This document shows, in pieces, positions 39,715 to 47,702 of a stretch of DNA of 64,000 nt (position 1 is its first letter; the number at the start of each line of letters is the position of its first letter). Origin of the DNA: Gammaproteobacteria bacterium (lineage in GTDB: Bacteria; Pseudomonadota; Gammaproteobacteria; GCA-001735895); NCBI GenBank assembly GCA_030066085.1, contig JASJCI010000016.1, forward strand, positions 1 through 64,000. The letters are read 5' to 3'. The notes below the pieces were generated by a model. The model searched no databases. It was not told where the DNA came from and worked only from the letters and a program-made list of their open reading frames with translations. A program made the position numbers and the translations under genes.

Positions 39715-40626
39715 CTAGACAACTCCGCTGTCGGACAGCAGGATTTCGAGCAGGGCCTTTTGCGCGTGCAGCCGGTTTTCGGCTTCCTGCCAGACCACCG
39801 ACCGGGGGCCGTCAAGCACTTCCGCGGTGACTTCCTCGCCGCGGTGAGCCGGCAGGCAGTGCATGAACAGCGCGTCTCGATTGGCATGCGCCATAATCTC
39901 GCGGTTGACCTGGAATTCGCTGAATATCTCGCTGCGCTGCTGCTGCTCGTCTTCCTGGCCCATGCTGGCCCAGACGTCGGTTACCACCAGGTCCGCAGCG
40001 GTCGCGGCCTCGGCTGGTGACGCTGACAGCTGTACCCGTTCGCCACCGCTGGCCAGCAGCGAAGCGTCCGGTGAATGCCCGGCGGGGCAGGCGATTCTGA
40101 GGCTGAAGCCGAAACGGATCGCGGCGTTGATGTAGGAGTGACACATGTTGTTGCCGTCGCCGATCCATGCCACCGTCGCACCGTCGATATCGCCGCGCAG
40201 CTCGAACCAGGTCATCATGTCCGCCAGCAGCTGGCAGGGATGCAGCAGATCGCTGAGGCCGTTGATCACCGGCACCCGCGAGTGCTCTGCCAGGGTCGTA
40301 ATCCGATCGTGGCCGAAAGTACGAATCAGGATGCCGTCGACCATCGACGAGATGACCCGTGCGCTGTCCTCGATCGGTTCGCCGCGGCCGAGGTGGCTGT
40401 CACGCGGCGACAGGAACATCGCGTGACCGCCGAGCTGGTGCATGCCCGCTTCGAACGAAACCCGCGTCCGCGTGGAGGATTTCTCGAAGATCATCGCCAG
40501 CAGCTTGCCCGTCAGAGGCTGATGCGGCCGGCCCTGTTGCAGTCCGGTCTTGACCCCGATCGCGTGCGCAATAAGGGCGCGCAGTTCGTCGCCGGTAAAG
40601 TCCAGCAGGCTCAGGAAGTGGCGCAT
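39715..40626 (-). CDS. argF: Ornithine carbamoyltransferase
   Basis: A 303-residue enzyme making citrulline from ornithine and carbamoyl phosphate. Carbamoyl-phosphate site SSTRTR (about 51-56), the [11 protein letters not shown] block, and the ornithine-site [10 protein letters not shown] are present. Length is typical of the ArgF group. It lies 4 nt after the argD stop, so argD-argF form an operon. Carbamoyl phosphate would come from the CarAB pair at 60.8-64 kb. Confidence 0.97.
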   Translation of the reverse strand: MRHFLSLLDFTGDELRALIAHAIGVKTGLQQGRPHQPLTGKLLAMIFEKSSTRTRVSFEAGMHQLGGHAMFLSPRDSHLGRGEPIEDSARVISSMVDGILIRTFGHDRITTLAEHSRVPVINGLSDLLHPCQLLADMMTWFELRGDIDGATVAWIGDGNNMCHSYINAAIRFGFSLRIACPAGHSPDASLLASGGERVQLSASPAEAATAADLVVTDVWASMGQEDEQQQRSEIFSEFQVNREIMAHANRDALFMHCLPAHRGEEVTAEVLDGPRSVVWQEAENRLHAQKALLEILLSDSGVV

Positions 40627-40630
40627 GGGA

Positions 40631-41803
40631 TCAATCCGTAAACTGGCGGATGGCGGTTACCAGGCGGCGTCCGAGTTCGTCGGTCTGGTCCGCGTCCATG
40701 ATCAATGGCGGCAGGATGCGTACCACCTTGCCGGCGGTTACGTTTATCAGCAGGCGTTGCTCGAGCGCGAGCTCCACGATCGGCTGGCATGCCTCGGTCA
40801 TTTCGACCGCGAGCAGCAGGCCGAGGTGGCGAATTTCCGCTACCTTCGGATTGTCCGCCAGTTCGCGCGCGAGCAGGCTGGCCAGCTGCGCGCCCCGCGC
40901 CGCGGCGTTGGCGGCGATATCATCTTCGATCATCGTCTGCAGCGTGCTGTAGGCCGCCCGGCAGGCGAGCGGATTGCCGCCAAAGGTCGAACCGTGGTTG
41001 CCGGGCTGAAAGACGTCTGCCGCCGGGCCGGCCGCGATACAGGCGCCGATAGGAACGCCGTTGCCGAGCGCCTTGGCCAGGGTCATGACGTCGGGCAGGA
41101 TCATTTCGTGCTGATGCGCGAACAGTTTGCCGCTGCGCGCCATGCCGCTTTGAATTTCATCGACCATCAACAGCCAGTGGTTGGCATCGCAGATGCGTCT
41201 CAGCTCGGCCAGGTAGCCTTGCCGTGGTATGACGATACCCGCCTCGCCCTGCACCGGCTCGAGCAGGATCGCGACCACGTTGCGATTGTTGGCCGCGATT
41301 GCCTCGATAGAGGTTATATCGTCGTAGGGCGCGCGCACGAAACCGGCCACCAGCGGTTCGAAGCCCGCCTGCACCTTGCGGCTGCCGGTTGCGCTCAGCG
41401 TGGCCATGGTGCGACCGTGAAACGCGTTTTCCATGACGATGATCTGCGGATTGTCGATGCCGCGCCGATGGCCGTACAAACGCGCGAGCTTGATGGCAGC
41501 TTCGTTGGCCTCAGCACCGGAGTTGGCGAAGAATACGCGATCCATCGACGCCGTTTCGCACAGCAGGCTGGCCAGCTTCTGCTGCCAGCCGATCGAGTAC
41601 AGGTTTGAAGTGTGCAGCAGCGTTGCCGCCTGTTGCTGGATGGCACGGGTAACCGCCGGGTGGGCGTGCCCCAGGCTGGTAACCGAGATGCCGCACAGGC
41701 CGTCGAGGTATTCGCGGTCGTCGCCGTCTTTCAGGTAGCAGCCGGCACCGCTGGCGAAGTGTACCGGCAGCGGCTGGTAGGCATGTATCAGGTGGTCCGG
41801 CAT
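40631..41803 (-). CDS. argD: Acetylornithine aminotransferase (class III, PLP)
   Basis: A 390-residue PLP enzyme. The start ATG at 41803 ([16 protein letters not shown]) fits the family; 11 upstream codons to 41836 cross a terminator-rich region and are unlikely. Motifs are [15 protein letters not shown], the ENAFHGRT block, [12 protein letters not shown] and the PLP-lysine region [11 protein letters not shown]. It converts N-acetylglutamate semialdehyde to N-acetylornithine. It is immediately followed by argF. Related class III aminotransferases share these motifs, but the argF context supports ArgD. Confidence 0.94.
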   Translation of the reverse strand: MPDHLIHAYQPLPVHFASGAGCYLKDGDDREYLDGLCGISVTSLGHAHPAVTRAIQQQAATLLHTSNLYSIGWQQKLASLLCETASMDRVFFANSGAEANEAAIKLARLYGHRRGIDNPQIIVMENAFHGRTMATLSATGSRKVQAGFEPLVAGFVRAPYDDITSIEAIAANNRNVVAILLEPVQGEAGIVIPRQGYLAELRRICDANHWLLMVDEIQSGMARSGKLFAHQHEMILPDVMTLAKALGNGVPIGACIAAGPAADVFQPGNHGSTFGGNPLACRAAYSTLQTMIEDDIAANAAARGAQLASLLARELADNPKVAEIRHLGLLLAVEMTEACQPIVELALEQRLLINVTAGKVVRILPPLIMDADQTDELGRRLVTAIRQFTD

Positions 41804-41871
41804 CGGAGAATGGCGCCAAAAAAAACGCACAAACATACAGTGATTTGTCGCGATTTCAAGTTTTTTGGCGC

Positions 41872-41897
41872 AAAAAAAAGCCCCGCCGTGGCGGGGC
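41872..41897 (-). terminator. Rho-independent terminator of the PuuD-like gene
   Basis: GCCCCGCC (41880-41887) and GGCGGGGC (41890-41897) with a 2-nt loop, followed on the minus strand by eight T. It lies 23 nt after the membrane-protein stop and upstream of argD. Confidence 0.85.
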
Positions 41898-41920
41898 TCT
41901 GGAATTGCTGCGCGCCGCGC

Positions 41921-42517
41921 TCAGAATGGATAGCCGCCGTGCGCCCACGCGGTCATCGACAGCAGCATCGGAATCGACAGCGCGGTGTTGGTGCGAGAAG
42001 CCATCAGGGCCACGTTCTTGGCCTTGGCGATGACCTCGGGATCATGGGTCTTGCCGTCGAGGCCGAGGATCTTCTTCTGATTGGGCCAGATGAAAACCCA
42101 GACGTTGAACAGCATGATGGTGCCGAGCCAGGCGCCCACGCCGATGACCGCGGCACCTTCCTGGAAGGTAAACGCGGCACCCAGGATACCGTACTGCGAC
42201 AGCAGGACGGCGCCGGATAGCCAGGTGACCACGGCCGCCCAGCGGAACCACAGCAGGGCCGTGGGTGCGACGTACTTGTTGATCGCGGCAGGTCCCGGGC
42301 CACCGCTGTCGGCTTCGGACAGCGCCTTGGCCACGCCGGGCACCTGCACGAAGTTGAAGTAGTAGAGCAGGCCGATCCAGGCTACCCCGGCAAGAACATG
42401 CAGCCACACGGCCCACTGGATGCCGGTGGAGCTGCCGTCGGCAAAGATAACCATCACGATGGCGGCGATCACCAGGCCCGTAATGATGGTGCCGGTGATG
42501 GATTTGAGCGGATTCAT
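41921..42517 (-). CDS. PuuD-like urate hydroxylase N-terminal domain membrane protein
   Basis: A 198-residue membrane protein with four or five hydrophobic helices, of the Urate_ox_N (PF06181) type. Recognisable blocks are WLHVLAGVAWIGLLYYFNFVQ, FRWAAVVTWLSGAVLL, LFNVWVFIWPNQKKI and a late SRTNTALSIPMLLSM. Full-length PuuD enzymes carry an extra C-terminal cytochrome c part, which is missing here, so urate oxidation is doubtful. No purine-degradation genes are nearby. It stands alone between argD and the amidotransferase and has its own terminator. Confidence 0.75.
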   Translation of the reverse strand: MNPLKSITGTIITGLVIAAIVMVIFADGSSTGIQWAVWLHVLAGVAWIGLLYYFNFVQVPGVAKALSEADSGGPGPAAINKYVAPTALLWFRWAAVVTWLSGAVLLSQYGILGAAFTFQEGAAVIGVGAWLGTIMLFNVWVFIWPNQKKILGLDGKTHDPEVIAKAKNVALMASRTNTALSIPMLLSMTAWAHGGYPF

Positions 42518-42676
42518 TTACGACTCCCGGTTATAAATGTTTAGAATAACGGCTTTCTTTGAATAGCGTTTGTGCTCGGCCGTTTCACGCGGCGCAGTAT
42601 AAGGACTTTCGGTAGGCCGCGCAATGTACCCCGGCGCGGGCCCGGCCCGGGCAGCAGGCGGCTCAAGCGAGGCATT

Positions 42677-44455
42677 ATGTGCGGAATTTTCGGCGCCCTG
42701 ACTTTCGATGAATCAGCGATAGACGCGGCAGTCGCGGAAGCCATGTCGGCGCGCGTGGCACGGCGCGGGCCGGACGACCGGGGCGAGTTTTTCGACGGCC
42801 CGGTCATGCTCGGACACCGGCGACTCGCAATCATCGACCTGTCGCCGGCCGGACACCAGCCGATGACCGAGGTCGAGGGCCGCTACACCATCGTGTTCAA
42901 CGGCACGATCTACAACTATCCCGAGTTGCGCCAGGACCTGATCGCCCGCGGCTATCGCTTCAACTCGCATAGCGATACCGAGGTCATACTCAACGCCTAT
43001 GCCTGTTGGGGCGCCGACGCGGTCGCTAAGCTGCACGGCATGTTCGCGTTTGCGATCTGGGACAAGCGGACACGGGAACTGTTTCTTGCGCGCGACCGCA
43101 TGGGGATCAAGCCGCTCTACTACGCGCGCAACGAGCGCGGCTTCTACTTCGCGTCGAATCCGCAGGCGCTGCTGGCGACCGGTGAGTTCGACGGGGATAT
43201 CGATCCGGTGGGTCTGCATCACCAGCTCAGCCTGCATGCGGTTATCCCGGCACCGCGTACCCTGCTCAAATCGATTCGCAAGTGTCGTCCCGCGCACCAC
43301 ATGCGCGTATCGACGGGGAGAATTATCGATGAACGACGCTACTGGACACTCGACGCGCGGCGACCGGTTAAATCGATGGATGCCGAAGCCTGGAACCAGG
43401 CCGTGCACGATGCGCTGATGGAAGCGGTCAGGCGCCGCCTGACCATCGCCGACGTACCGGTCGGTGTGCTTTTATCCGGTGGCCTGGATTCCAGCCTGCT
43501 GGTAGCGCTGCTGGCCGAGGCGGGACAGCACGATATTCGCACTTTCAGTATCGGTTTCGAGGACCAGCCGGAAGAGCGCGGCAACGAGTTCGAATTCTCG
43601 GACCCGGTGGCCGAGCGCTATTCGAGCGCGCACGAAAAATTCCTGATCCCCAACGACGAGGTCCTGACGCGACTGCCCGAGGCGGTCGATGCGATGGCCG
43701 AACCCATGTTCGGCCAGGACGCCGTAGCCTTCTATCTTCTCGCCGAGCGGGTATCACGCTCGGTCAAGGTGGTGCAGAGCGGGCAGGGTGCGGACGAGGT
43801 ATTCGCCGGCTACTTCTGGTATGCACAGATGTCGGCCGCGCAAGACGAAGCCGACCTGCCGCGCTTCGCCAACCGCTACGTCGATCGCGACCACGCCGAG
43901 TACCTCGCGACCGTCGACGCGCGTTATCACGGCGAAGATCACACCTCGGCGCTGATCGAGGAAAACCTGCGCACGGACCAGGCCGACAGTTTTCTCGACG
44001 CGGTACTGCGTTTCGACGTGACCACGCTGATCGTCGACGACCCGGTCAAGCGCGTGGACAACATGACCATGGCCTGGGGTCTCGAAGCGCGGGTGCCGTT
44101 TCTCGATCACAAGCTGGTCGAAATAGCGGCAGCCTGCCCACCGGAACTCAAGCTCAAGCATGACGGCAAGGGGCTCCTGAAGGAGATCGCCCGCGGCCGC
44201 ATACCGGATGCGGTCATCGATCGGCCAAAGGGTTATTTTCCGATGCCGGCGCTAAAATACGTCCGCGGCGATTTCTACGCCTTTATGAAGGACACGCTGA
44301 ACAGTCGCCGCAGCCGTGAACGGGGCCTGTTCGATCGCGCCTACATAGATCGGCTGCTGGCGGAGCCGGAACGGCATTTTACCCGCCTCAACGGCAGCAA
44401 GCTCTGGCACAGTGCCCTGCTCGAATTCTGGCTGCAGCGCCATGTCGATCGCTAG
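42677..44455 (+). CDS. N-acetylglutaminylglutamine amidotransferase (asparagine synthase family)
   Basis: A 592-residue class II glutamine amidotransferase. The start is the ATG at 42677, giving the catalytic N-terminal Cys in MCGIFG, with GAGG just upstream. Glutaminase domain (1-210) with RGPDD and HRRLAIID; synthetase domain with the pyrophosphate loop VLLSGGLDSSLL. Blocks DPVKRVDNMTMAWGLEAR and VIDRPKGYFPMP match the NAGGN amidotransferase family (TIGR03104), which amidates the osmolyte dipeptide, rather than ordinary AsnB. The partner acetyltransferase/ligase gene normally next to it is absent here. Confidence 0.85.
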   Translation: MCGIFGALTFDESAIDAAVAEAMSARVARRGPDDRGEFFDGPVMLGHRRLAIIDLSPAGHQPMTEVEGRYTIVFNGTIYNYPELRQDLIARGYRFNSHSDTEVILNAYACWGADAVAKLHGMFAFAIWDKRTRELFLARDRMGIKPLYYARNERGFYFASNPQALLATGEFDGDIDPVGLHHQLSLHAVIPAPRTLLKSIRKCRPAHHMRVSTGRIIDERRYWTLDARRPVKSMDAEAWNQAVHDALMEAVRRRLTIADVPVGVLLSGGLDSSLLVALLAEAGQHDIRTFSIGFEDQPEERGNEFEFSDPVAERYSSAHEKFLIPNDEVLTRLPEAVDAMAEPMFGQDAVAFYLLAERVSRSVKVVQSGQGADEVFAGYFWYAQMSAAQDEADLPRFANRYVDRDHAEYLATVDARYHGEDHTSALIEENLRTDQADSFLDAVLRFDVTTLIVDDPVKRVDNMTMAWGLEARVPFLDHKLVEIAAACPPELKLKHDGKGLLKEIARGRIPDAVIDRPKGYFPMPALKYVRGDFYAFMKDTLNSRRSRERGLFDRAYIDRLLAEPERHFTRLNGSKLWHSALLEFWLQRHVDR

Positions 44456-44509
44456 ACCCGCCCGGGAAGCCGGCGGTAGCAGGATCGTAATCCGCGCTGG
44501 CGGAAAGAG

Positions 44510-44537
44510 TTGCCGGGCTTGAAAAAAACGGTATCAT
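44510..44537 (+). promoter_or_regulatory. Predicted sigma-70 promoter of grxD
   Basis: TTGCCG (44510-44515), a 16-nt spacer and TATCAT (44532-44537), about 43 nt before the glutaredoxin start. Pattern match only. Confidence 0.4.
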
Positions 44538-44579
44538 GAATACCTTAGCGTTTTACTTGGTTATTTCTCGAGGTATCGA

Positions 44580-44906
44580 ATGGAAGTCCTGGACCGCATC
44601 AAAGAGCAGGTCGAAACCTACCCGGTCATCATATACATGAAGGGTACGCCGCAACTTCCCCAGTGCGGCTTTTCCAGCCGGACGGCGGAAGCACTCAAGT
44701 CACTCGGTATCGAGTTTGCCTACGTCAACGTGCTGGCCGATCCCGAGATTTTCGAAAACCTGCCGCGCTTCGCCGACTGGCCGACCTTCCCGCAGGTCTA
44801 CGTCGACGGCGAACTGATCGGCGGTTGTGATATCACGCTGGAAATGTTCGAATCGGGCGAGCTGGAAAAGGTTACCCAGGCCGCGCTGGACAAGCAGGCC
44901 AGCTAG
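44580..44906 (+). CDS. grxD: Monothiol glutaredoxin, Grx4 family
   Basis: A 108-residue monothiol glutaredoxin with the CGFS active site (in PQCGFSSRT, about residues 30-38), the WPTFPQVYVDGE block and the GGCDI glutathione-binding segment. This family binds and delivers iron-sulfur clusters with glutathione and BolA rather than reducing disulfides. Length is normal (about 105-115). Transcribed alone: convergent to the downstream response regulator. Confidence 0.96.
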   Translation: MEVLDRIKEQVETYPVIIYMKGTPQLPQCGFSSRTAEALKSLGIEFAYVNVLADPEIFENLPRFADWPTFPQVYVDGELIGGCDITLEMFESGELEKVTQAALDKQAS

Positions 44907-44953
44907 GCACGTCGTCGCCGAGGCGTTCCGCCGGCGCCGCCGTGTCCCGCTAA

Positions 44954-45856
44954 TCAGTCGATTGCCTCGCTGGCCTTGCGAGCGTGGTCGATTATGTCGT
45001 CCACCGTCGGTGCCGGGTCGAGCACGTGGCCGTGCCAGCTGCCCACCGAAATCCTCAGCTGTCGACCCTGGGCGCTGGTTTGCAGCGTGTGCCGGCGAAT
45101 ATTCTGCGTCAGGCGCTGAAACAATCCTGCGTTGAACGCCGCCGGATCGGCGAACTGCATCGAGACGGCGAAAACGTTGCTGTCGAAGCGCGAAACCATG
45201 TCCAGCGGACGCAACGCCAGCAGCAGCGAGTTTGCAACGGTCTTGAGTGTCGCCGGGTGCAGGACTCCGCTATCGGTGCTGACCTCGATCAGGCCGACGC
45301 CCATGCCGCCGCCACGCGCCCTGATGTGTTCGATTAGCGACTCGATATGCAGCTCGAGCTGCGCGCGGTTGGGCAGGTTGGTTTCGGGGTCCAGCAGGCT
45401 GTACTGCTTGATGCTGAGAAACTGGTTGCTGAGACGGCGCATCCGCGCGCGCAACTGGTTCTGCTGGTAGGCGGTGCGACCGGCGCCGAAAACCCGCGCC
45501 GCGAGTTCGAACTGGTTGGCCGACTTCGACACGAAGTCGTCGACGCCGCGGTCGAAGGCGACCACGATGCTCGACGCGGTGTCTTCCGCGGTCAACAGCA
45601 CGATGCCGGTATAACGATCGTTGTTTTCATCCCAGCGGCGGATGAGATCGGTCATTTCGAGGCCATTCATGCCGGGCATCCAGAAATCGGCCAGAATTAC
45701 GTGGGCGCGCCGTTCGTTCAGCATGTACATGGCTTCGTCGGCGGAGGACGCGGTGCGGATGTCGGTAAAGCCGGATTTGCCCAGCCCGGATTTGACGACT
45801 TCGCGGCTGAACTGCAGATCGTCTACGACGATGATGGACAGGTCTTCTTTGCGCAA
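44954..45856 (-). CDS. Response regulator with degenerate GGDEF-like output domain
   Basis: A 300-residue protein. Receiver domain (about 5-125) has the acidic pair Asp12/Asp13, phospho-acceptor Asp57 in ILADFWMPG, and the conserved Lys in VSKSA. The C-terminal part (about 150-298) begins LLDPETNLPNRAQL like a GGDEF domain, but the signature position reads RFDSNVF, so catalysis is not expected. The start is a TTG at 45856; no ATG is available in frame. TATACT on the minus strand (45887-45892) may be part of its promoter. No cognate kinase is adjacent. Confidence 0.82.
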   Translation of the reverse strand: MRKEDLSIIVVDDLQFSREVVKSGLGKSGFTDIRTASSADEAMYMLNERRAHVILADFWMPGMNGLEMTDLIRRWDENNDRYTGIVLLTAEDTASSIVVAFDRGVDDFVSKSANQFELAARVFGAGRTAYQQNQLRARMRRLSNQFLSIKQYSLLDPETNLPNRAQLELHIESLIEHIRARGGGMGVGLIEVSTDSGVLHPATLKTVANSLLLALRPLDMVSRFDSNVFAVSMQFADPAAFNAGLFQRLTQNIRRHTLQTSAQGRQLRISVGSWHGHVLDPAPTVDDIIDHARKASEAID

Positions 45857-45914
45857 GGCTGGCAGGACGTCTCTTGTTATGCGCCGAGTATAACCGAATT
45901 CGGCGTGTGGACCA

Positions 45915-46526
45915 CTAGGCCTGCACCAGCCCGAAACCGTTGACTATCCTGCAAAACAGGGCCGCGGTCATTTCCGCGTCGTAGATGGCCGAGTGGGCCT
46001 CGTCGGCATTCCAGTCGAGACCGGCCGAGCGCACCGATCTCGCCAGCACGGTCTGGCCGTAAGCCAGCGCCGCCAGGCTGACCGTGTCCAGCGTGCTGAA
46101 AGGATGAAATGGATTGCGCTTGATCCCGCAGCGTTCGGCCGCCGCGTTGACGAACTTGAGATCGAAGTGCGCGTTGTGGCCGACCAGGATTGCCTTGTTG
46201 CAGTGGTGCCTGCGGACCGCGGCGCGCACCGGTTGAAAAATTTTTGGCAAGGCCTCGCGCTCGTCGAGTGCGAGCCGAAACGGGTGATCGACGTCGATGC
46301 CGTTGACTTCCATCGATTTCGGATCCAGGTTTGCGCCAGCGAAGGGATTTACATGGCAGGAAACCGTTTCCGCGCAGTAGAGCCTGCCAAGCTCGTCGAT
46401 ATCGAGTATGACCGCCGCAATCTGCAGCAGTGCGTCGGTGCGCTCGTCGAAACCGCCGGTTTCGACGTCGACCACCACCGGCAGGTAACCGCGAAAGCGC
46501 CGCGACAGCGCGCTGGTTTCAGTCAT
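45915..46526 (-). CDS. rnt: Ribonuclease T
   Basis: A 203-residue DEDDh 3'-exoribonuclease that trims tRNA and other stable RNA ends. The start is the ATG at 46526 ([13 protein letters not shown]), overlapping the pyrC stop by 4 nt (ATGA). The longer frame lies inside pyrC. Motifs: [10 protein letters not shown] (catalytic Asp, Glu), [13 protein letters not shown], and [11 protein letters not shown] with the catalytic His and Asp. Placement after pyrC matches other gammaproteobacteria. Confidence 0.96.
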   Translation of the reverse strand: MTETSALSRRFRGYLPVVVDVETGGFDERTDALLQIAAVILDIDELGRLYCAETVSCHVNPFAGANLDPKSMEVNGIDVDHPFRLALDEREALPKIFQPVRAAVRRHHCNKAILVGHNAHFDLKFVNAAAERCGIKRNPFHPFSTLDTVSLAALAYGQTVLARSVRSAGLDWNADEAHSAIYDAEMTAALFCRIVNGFGLVQA

Positions 46527-47569
46527 TCGTTCGTATTTCCGCGCAACTTCCAGTGTAAAACTTCGCCGGCGCGAAACGGTATCAGCGGCGAGTCGGGAAA
46601 AGGCAGGGTCGCCGGCACGGTCCATTCACGCCGTTCGAGCGTGACCGTACCGGTATTGGGTTCGAGCCCGTAGAAAGCCGGGCCGGACAGGCTCATGAAA
46701 GCTTCGAAATGGGAAAAATCTCCGGCTTCCTCGAAAGCCTCGGCGTACAGTTCGAGCGCAGAGTACGCGGAATAAATTCCTGCGCAGCCGCAGGCGGATT
46801 CCTTGTCCGACTGGCTGTGTGGCGCGCTGTCGGTACCAGCGAAAAATCGCCGATTACCGCCGCTTGCGGCCTGCAGCAATGCCTGCCGATGAACTTCGCG
46901 CTTGGCAATCGGCAGACAGTAGTTATGCGGCCGAATGCCGCCGGCGAACATGGCGTTGCGGTTGATCAACAGGTGATGCGGTGTAATGGTCGCGGCCAGC
47001 CTGTCGTCGGCCGCCGCCACGTACTCGACCGCATCGCGGGTCGTGATGTGCTCGAACACGATCGGTAGTTCCGGAAACTGTGCGCGGATACGCTCGAGGC
47101 TGCGCTCGATAAACACTTTTTCCCGGTCGAACACGTCGATCTCGCTGCCGGTTGCCTCGCCGTGCACCTGCAGCATGAAACCCCGCGCCTGCATGCGCTC
47201 GAATACCGCGTCGAGACGAGCGATATCGGTCACGCCGGCATCGGAATTGGTCGTCGCGCCAGCGGGATACAGCTTGGCGCCGAAGACGAAATCGGAATCG
47301 CTGGCGGCGTCGATATCGGCAGGTGACGTGTTGTCGGTCAGGTACAGCGTCATCAGCGGCTGAAAGTGGCTGCCCGGCGGCAGCGCCGCGAGTATACGCT
47401 CGCGGTAGGCGCGCGCGTCGTCGACGTTGCGTACCGGCGGCACCAGGTTCGGCATGATGATCGCGCGGCGAAACTGGCGCGCGGTATCGCCGACCACGGC
47501 CTCCATCCGCGACGAATCGCGCAGGTGCAGGTGCCAGTCGTCGGGCGTGGTAATGGTCAGTTCATTCAT
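46523..47569 (-). CDS. pyrC: Dihydroorotase (class II, PyrC)
   Basis: A 348-residue zinc amidohydrolase that closes carbamoyl aspartate to dihydroorotate in pyrimidine synthesis. The N-terminal metal motif DWHLHLRD (about 11-18), the carboxylated-lysine block [13 protein letters not shown], later His ligands in VHGEA and FEHIT, and the [10 protein letters not shown] motif with the catalytic Asp are all present. Length matches E. coli PyrC (348). It overlaps rnt by 4 nt. Carbamoyl phosphate from CarAB feeds this pathway. Confidence 0.97.
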   Translation of the reverse strand: MNELTITTPDDWHLHLRDSSRMEAVVGDTARQFRRAIIMPNLVPPVRNVDDARAYRERILAALPPGSHFQPLMTLYLTDNTSPADIDAASDSDFVFGAKLYPAGATTNSDAGVTDIARLDAVFERMQARGFMLQVHGEATGSEIDVFDREKVFIERSLERIRAQFPELPIVFEHITTRDAVEYVAAADDRLAATITPHHLLINRNAMFAGGIRPHNYCLPIAKREVHRQALLQAASGGNRRFFAGTDSAPHSQSDKESACGCAGIYSAYSALELYAEAFEEAGDFSHFEAFMSLSGPAFYGLEPNTGTVTLERREWTVPATLPFPDSPLIPFRAGEVLHWKLRGNTNE

Positions 47570-47667
47570 CCGGAGCCTGTCCGCGGATTAAAATATGGTT
47601 ATTGCAATTAATTATGATGATAATTCGATAAATCGTGATAATTGCGCCCGCCTGACGGCGTACACGG

Positions 47668-47673
47668 TATAAT
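47668..47673 (+). promoter_or_regulatory. Candidate -10 element of the aceE-aceF-lpdA operon
   Basis: A perfect TATAAT 30 nt upstream of the aceE GTG, in an AT-rich 133-nt gap after pyrC. No good -35 hexamer is placed correctly. The AT-rich block at 47590-47640 could be an UP-like or regulator-binding region. I do not see an E. coli PdhR-type operator. Confidence 0.35.
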
Positions 47674-47702
47674 CGCGACAATTTACAACAAAGGCATCCC
47701 AC

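Noticed and set aside
38580-39887. 435-codon open frame on the minus strand
   Set aside because: Antisense of the GGDEF-like gene and running into argF; no family motif.
47590-47702. PdhR operator upstream of aceE
   Set aside because: I looked for the E. coli-type ATTGGT-N3-ACCAAT inverted repeat and did not see it; only AT-rich sequence and TATAAT are present.
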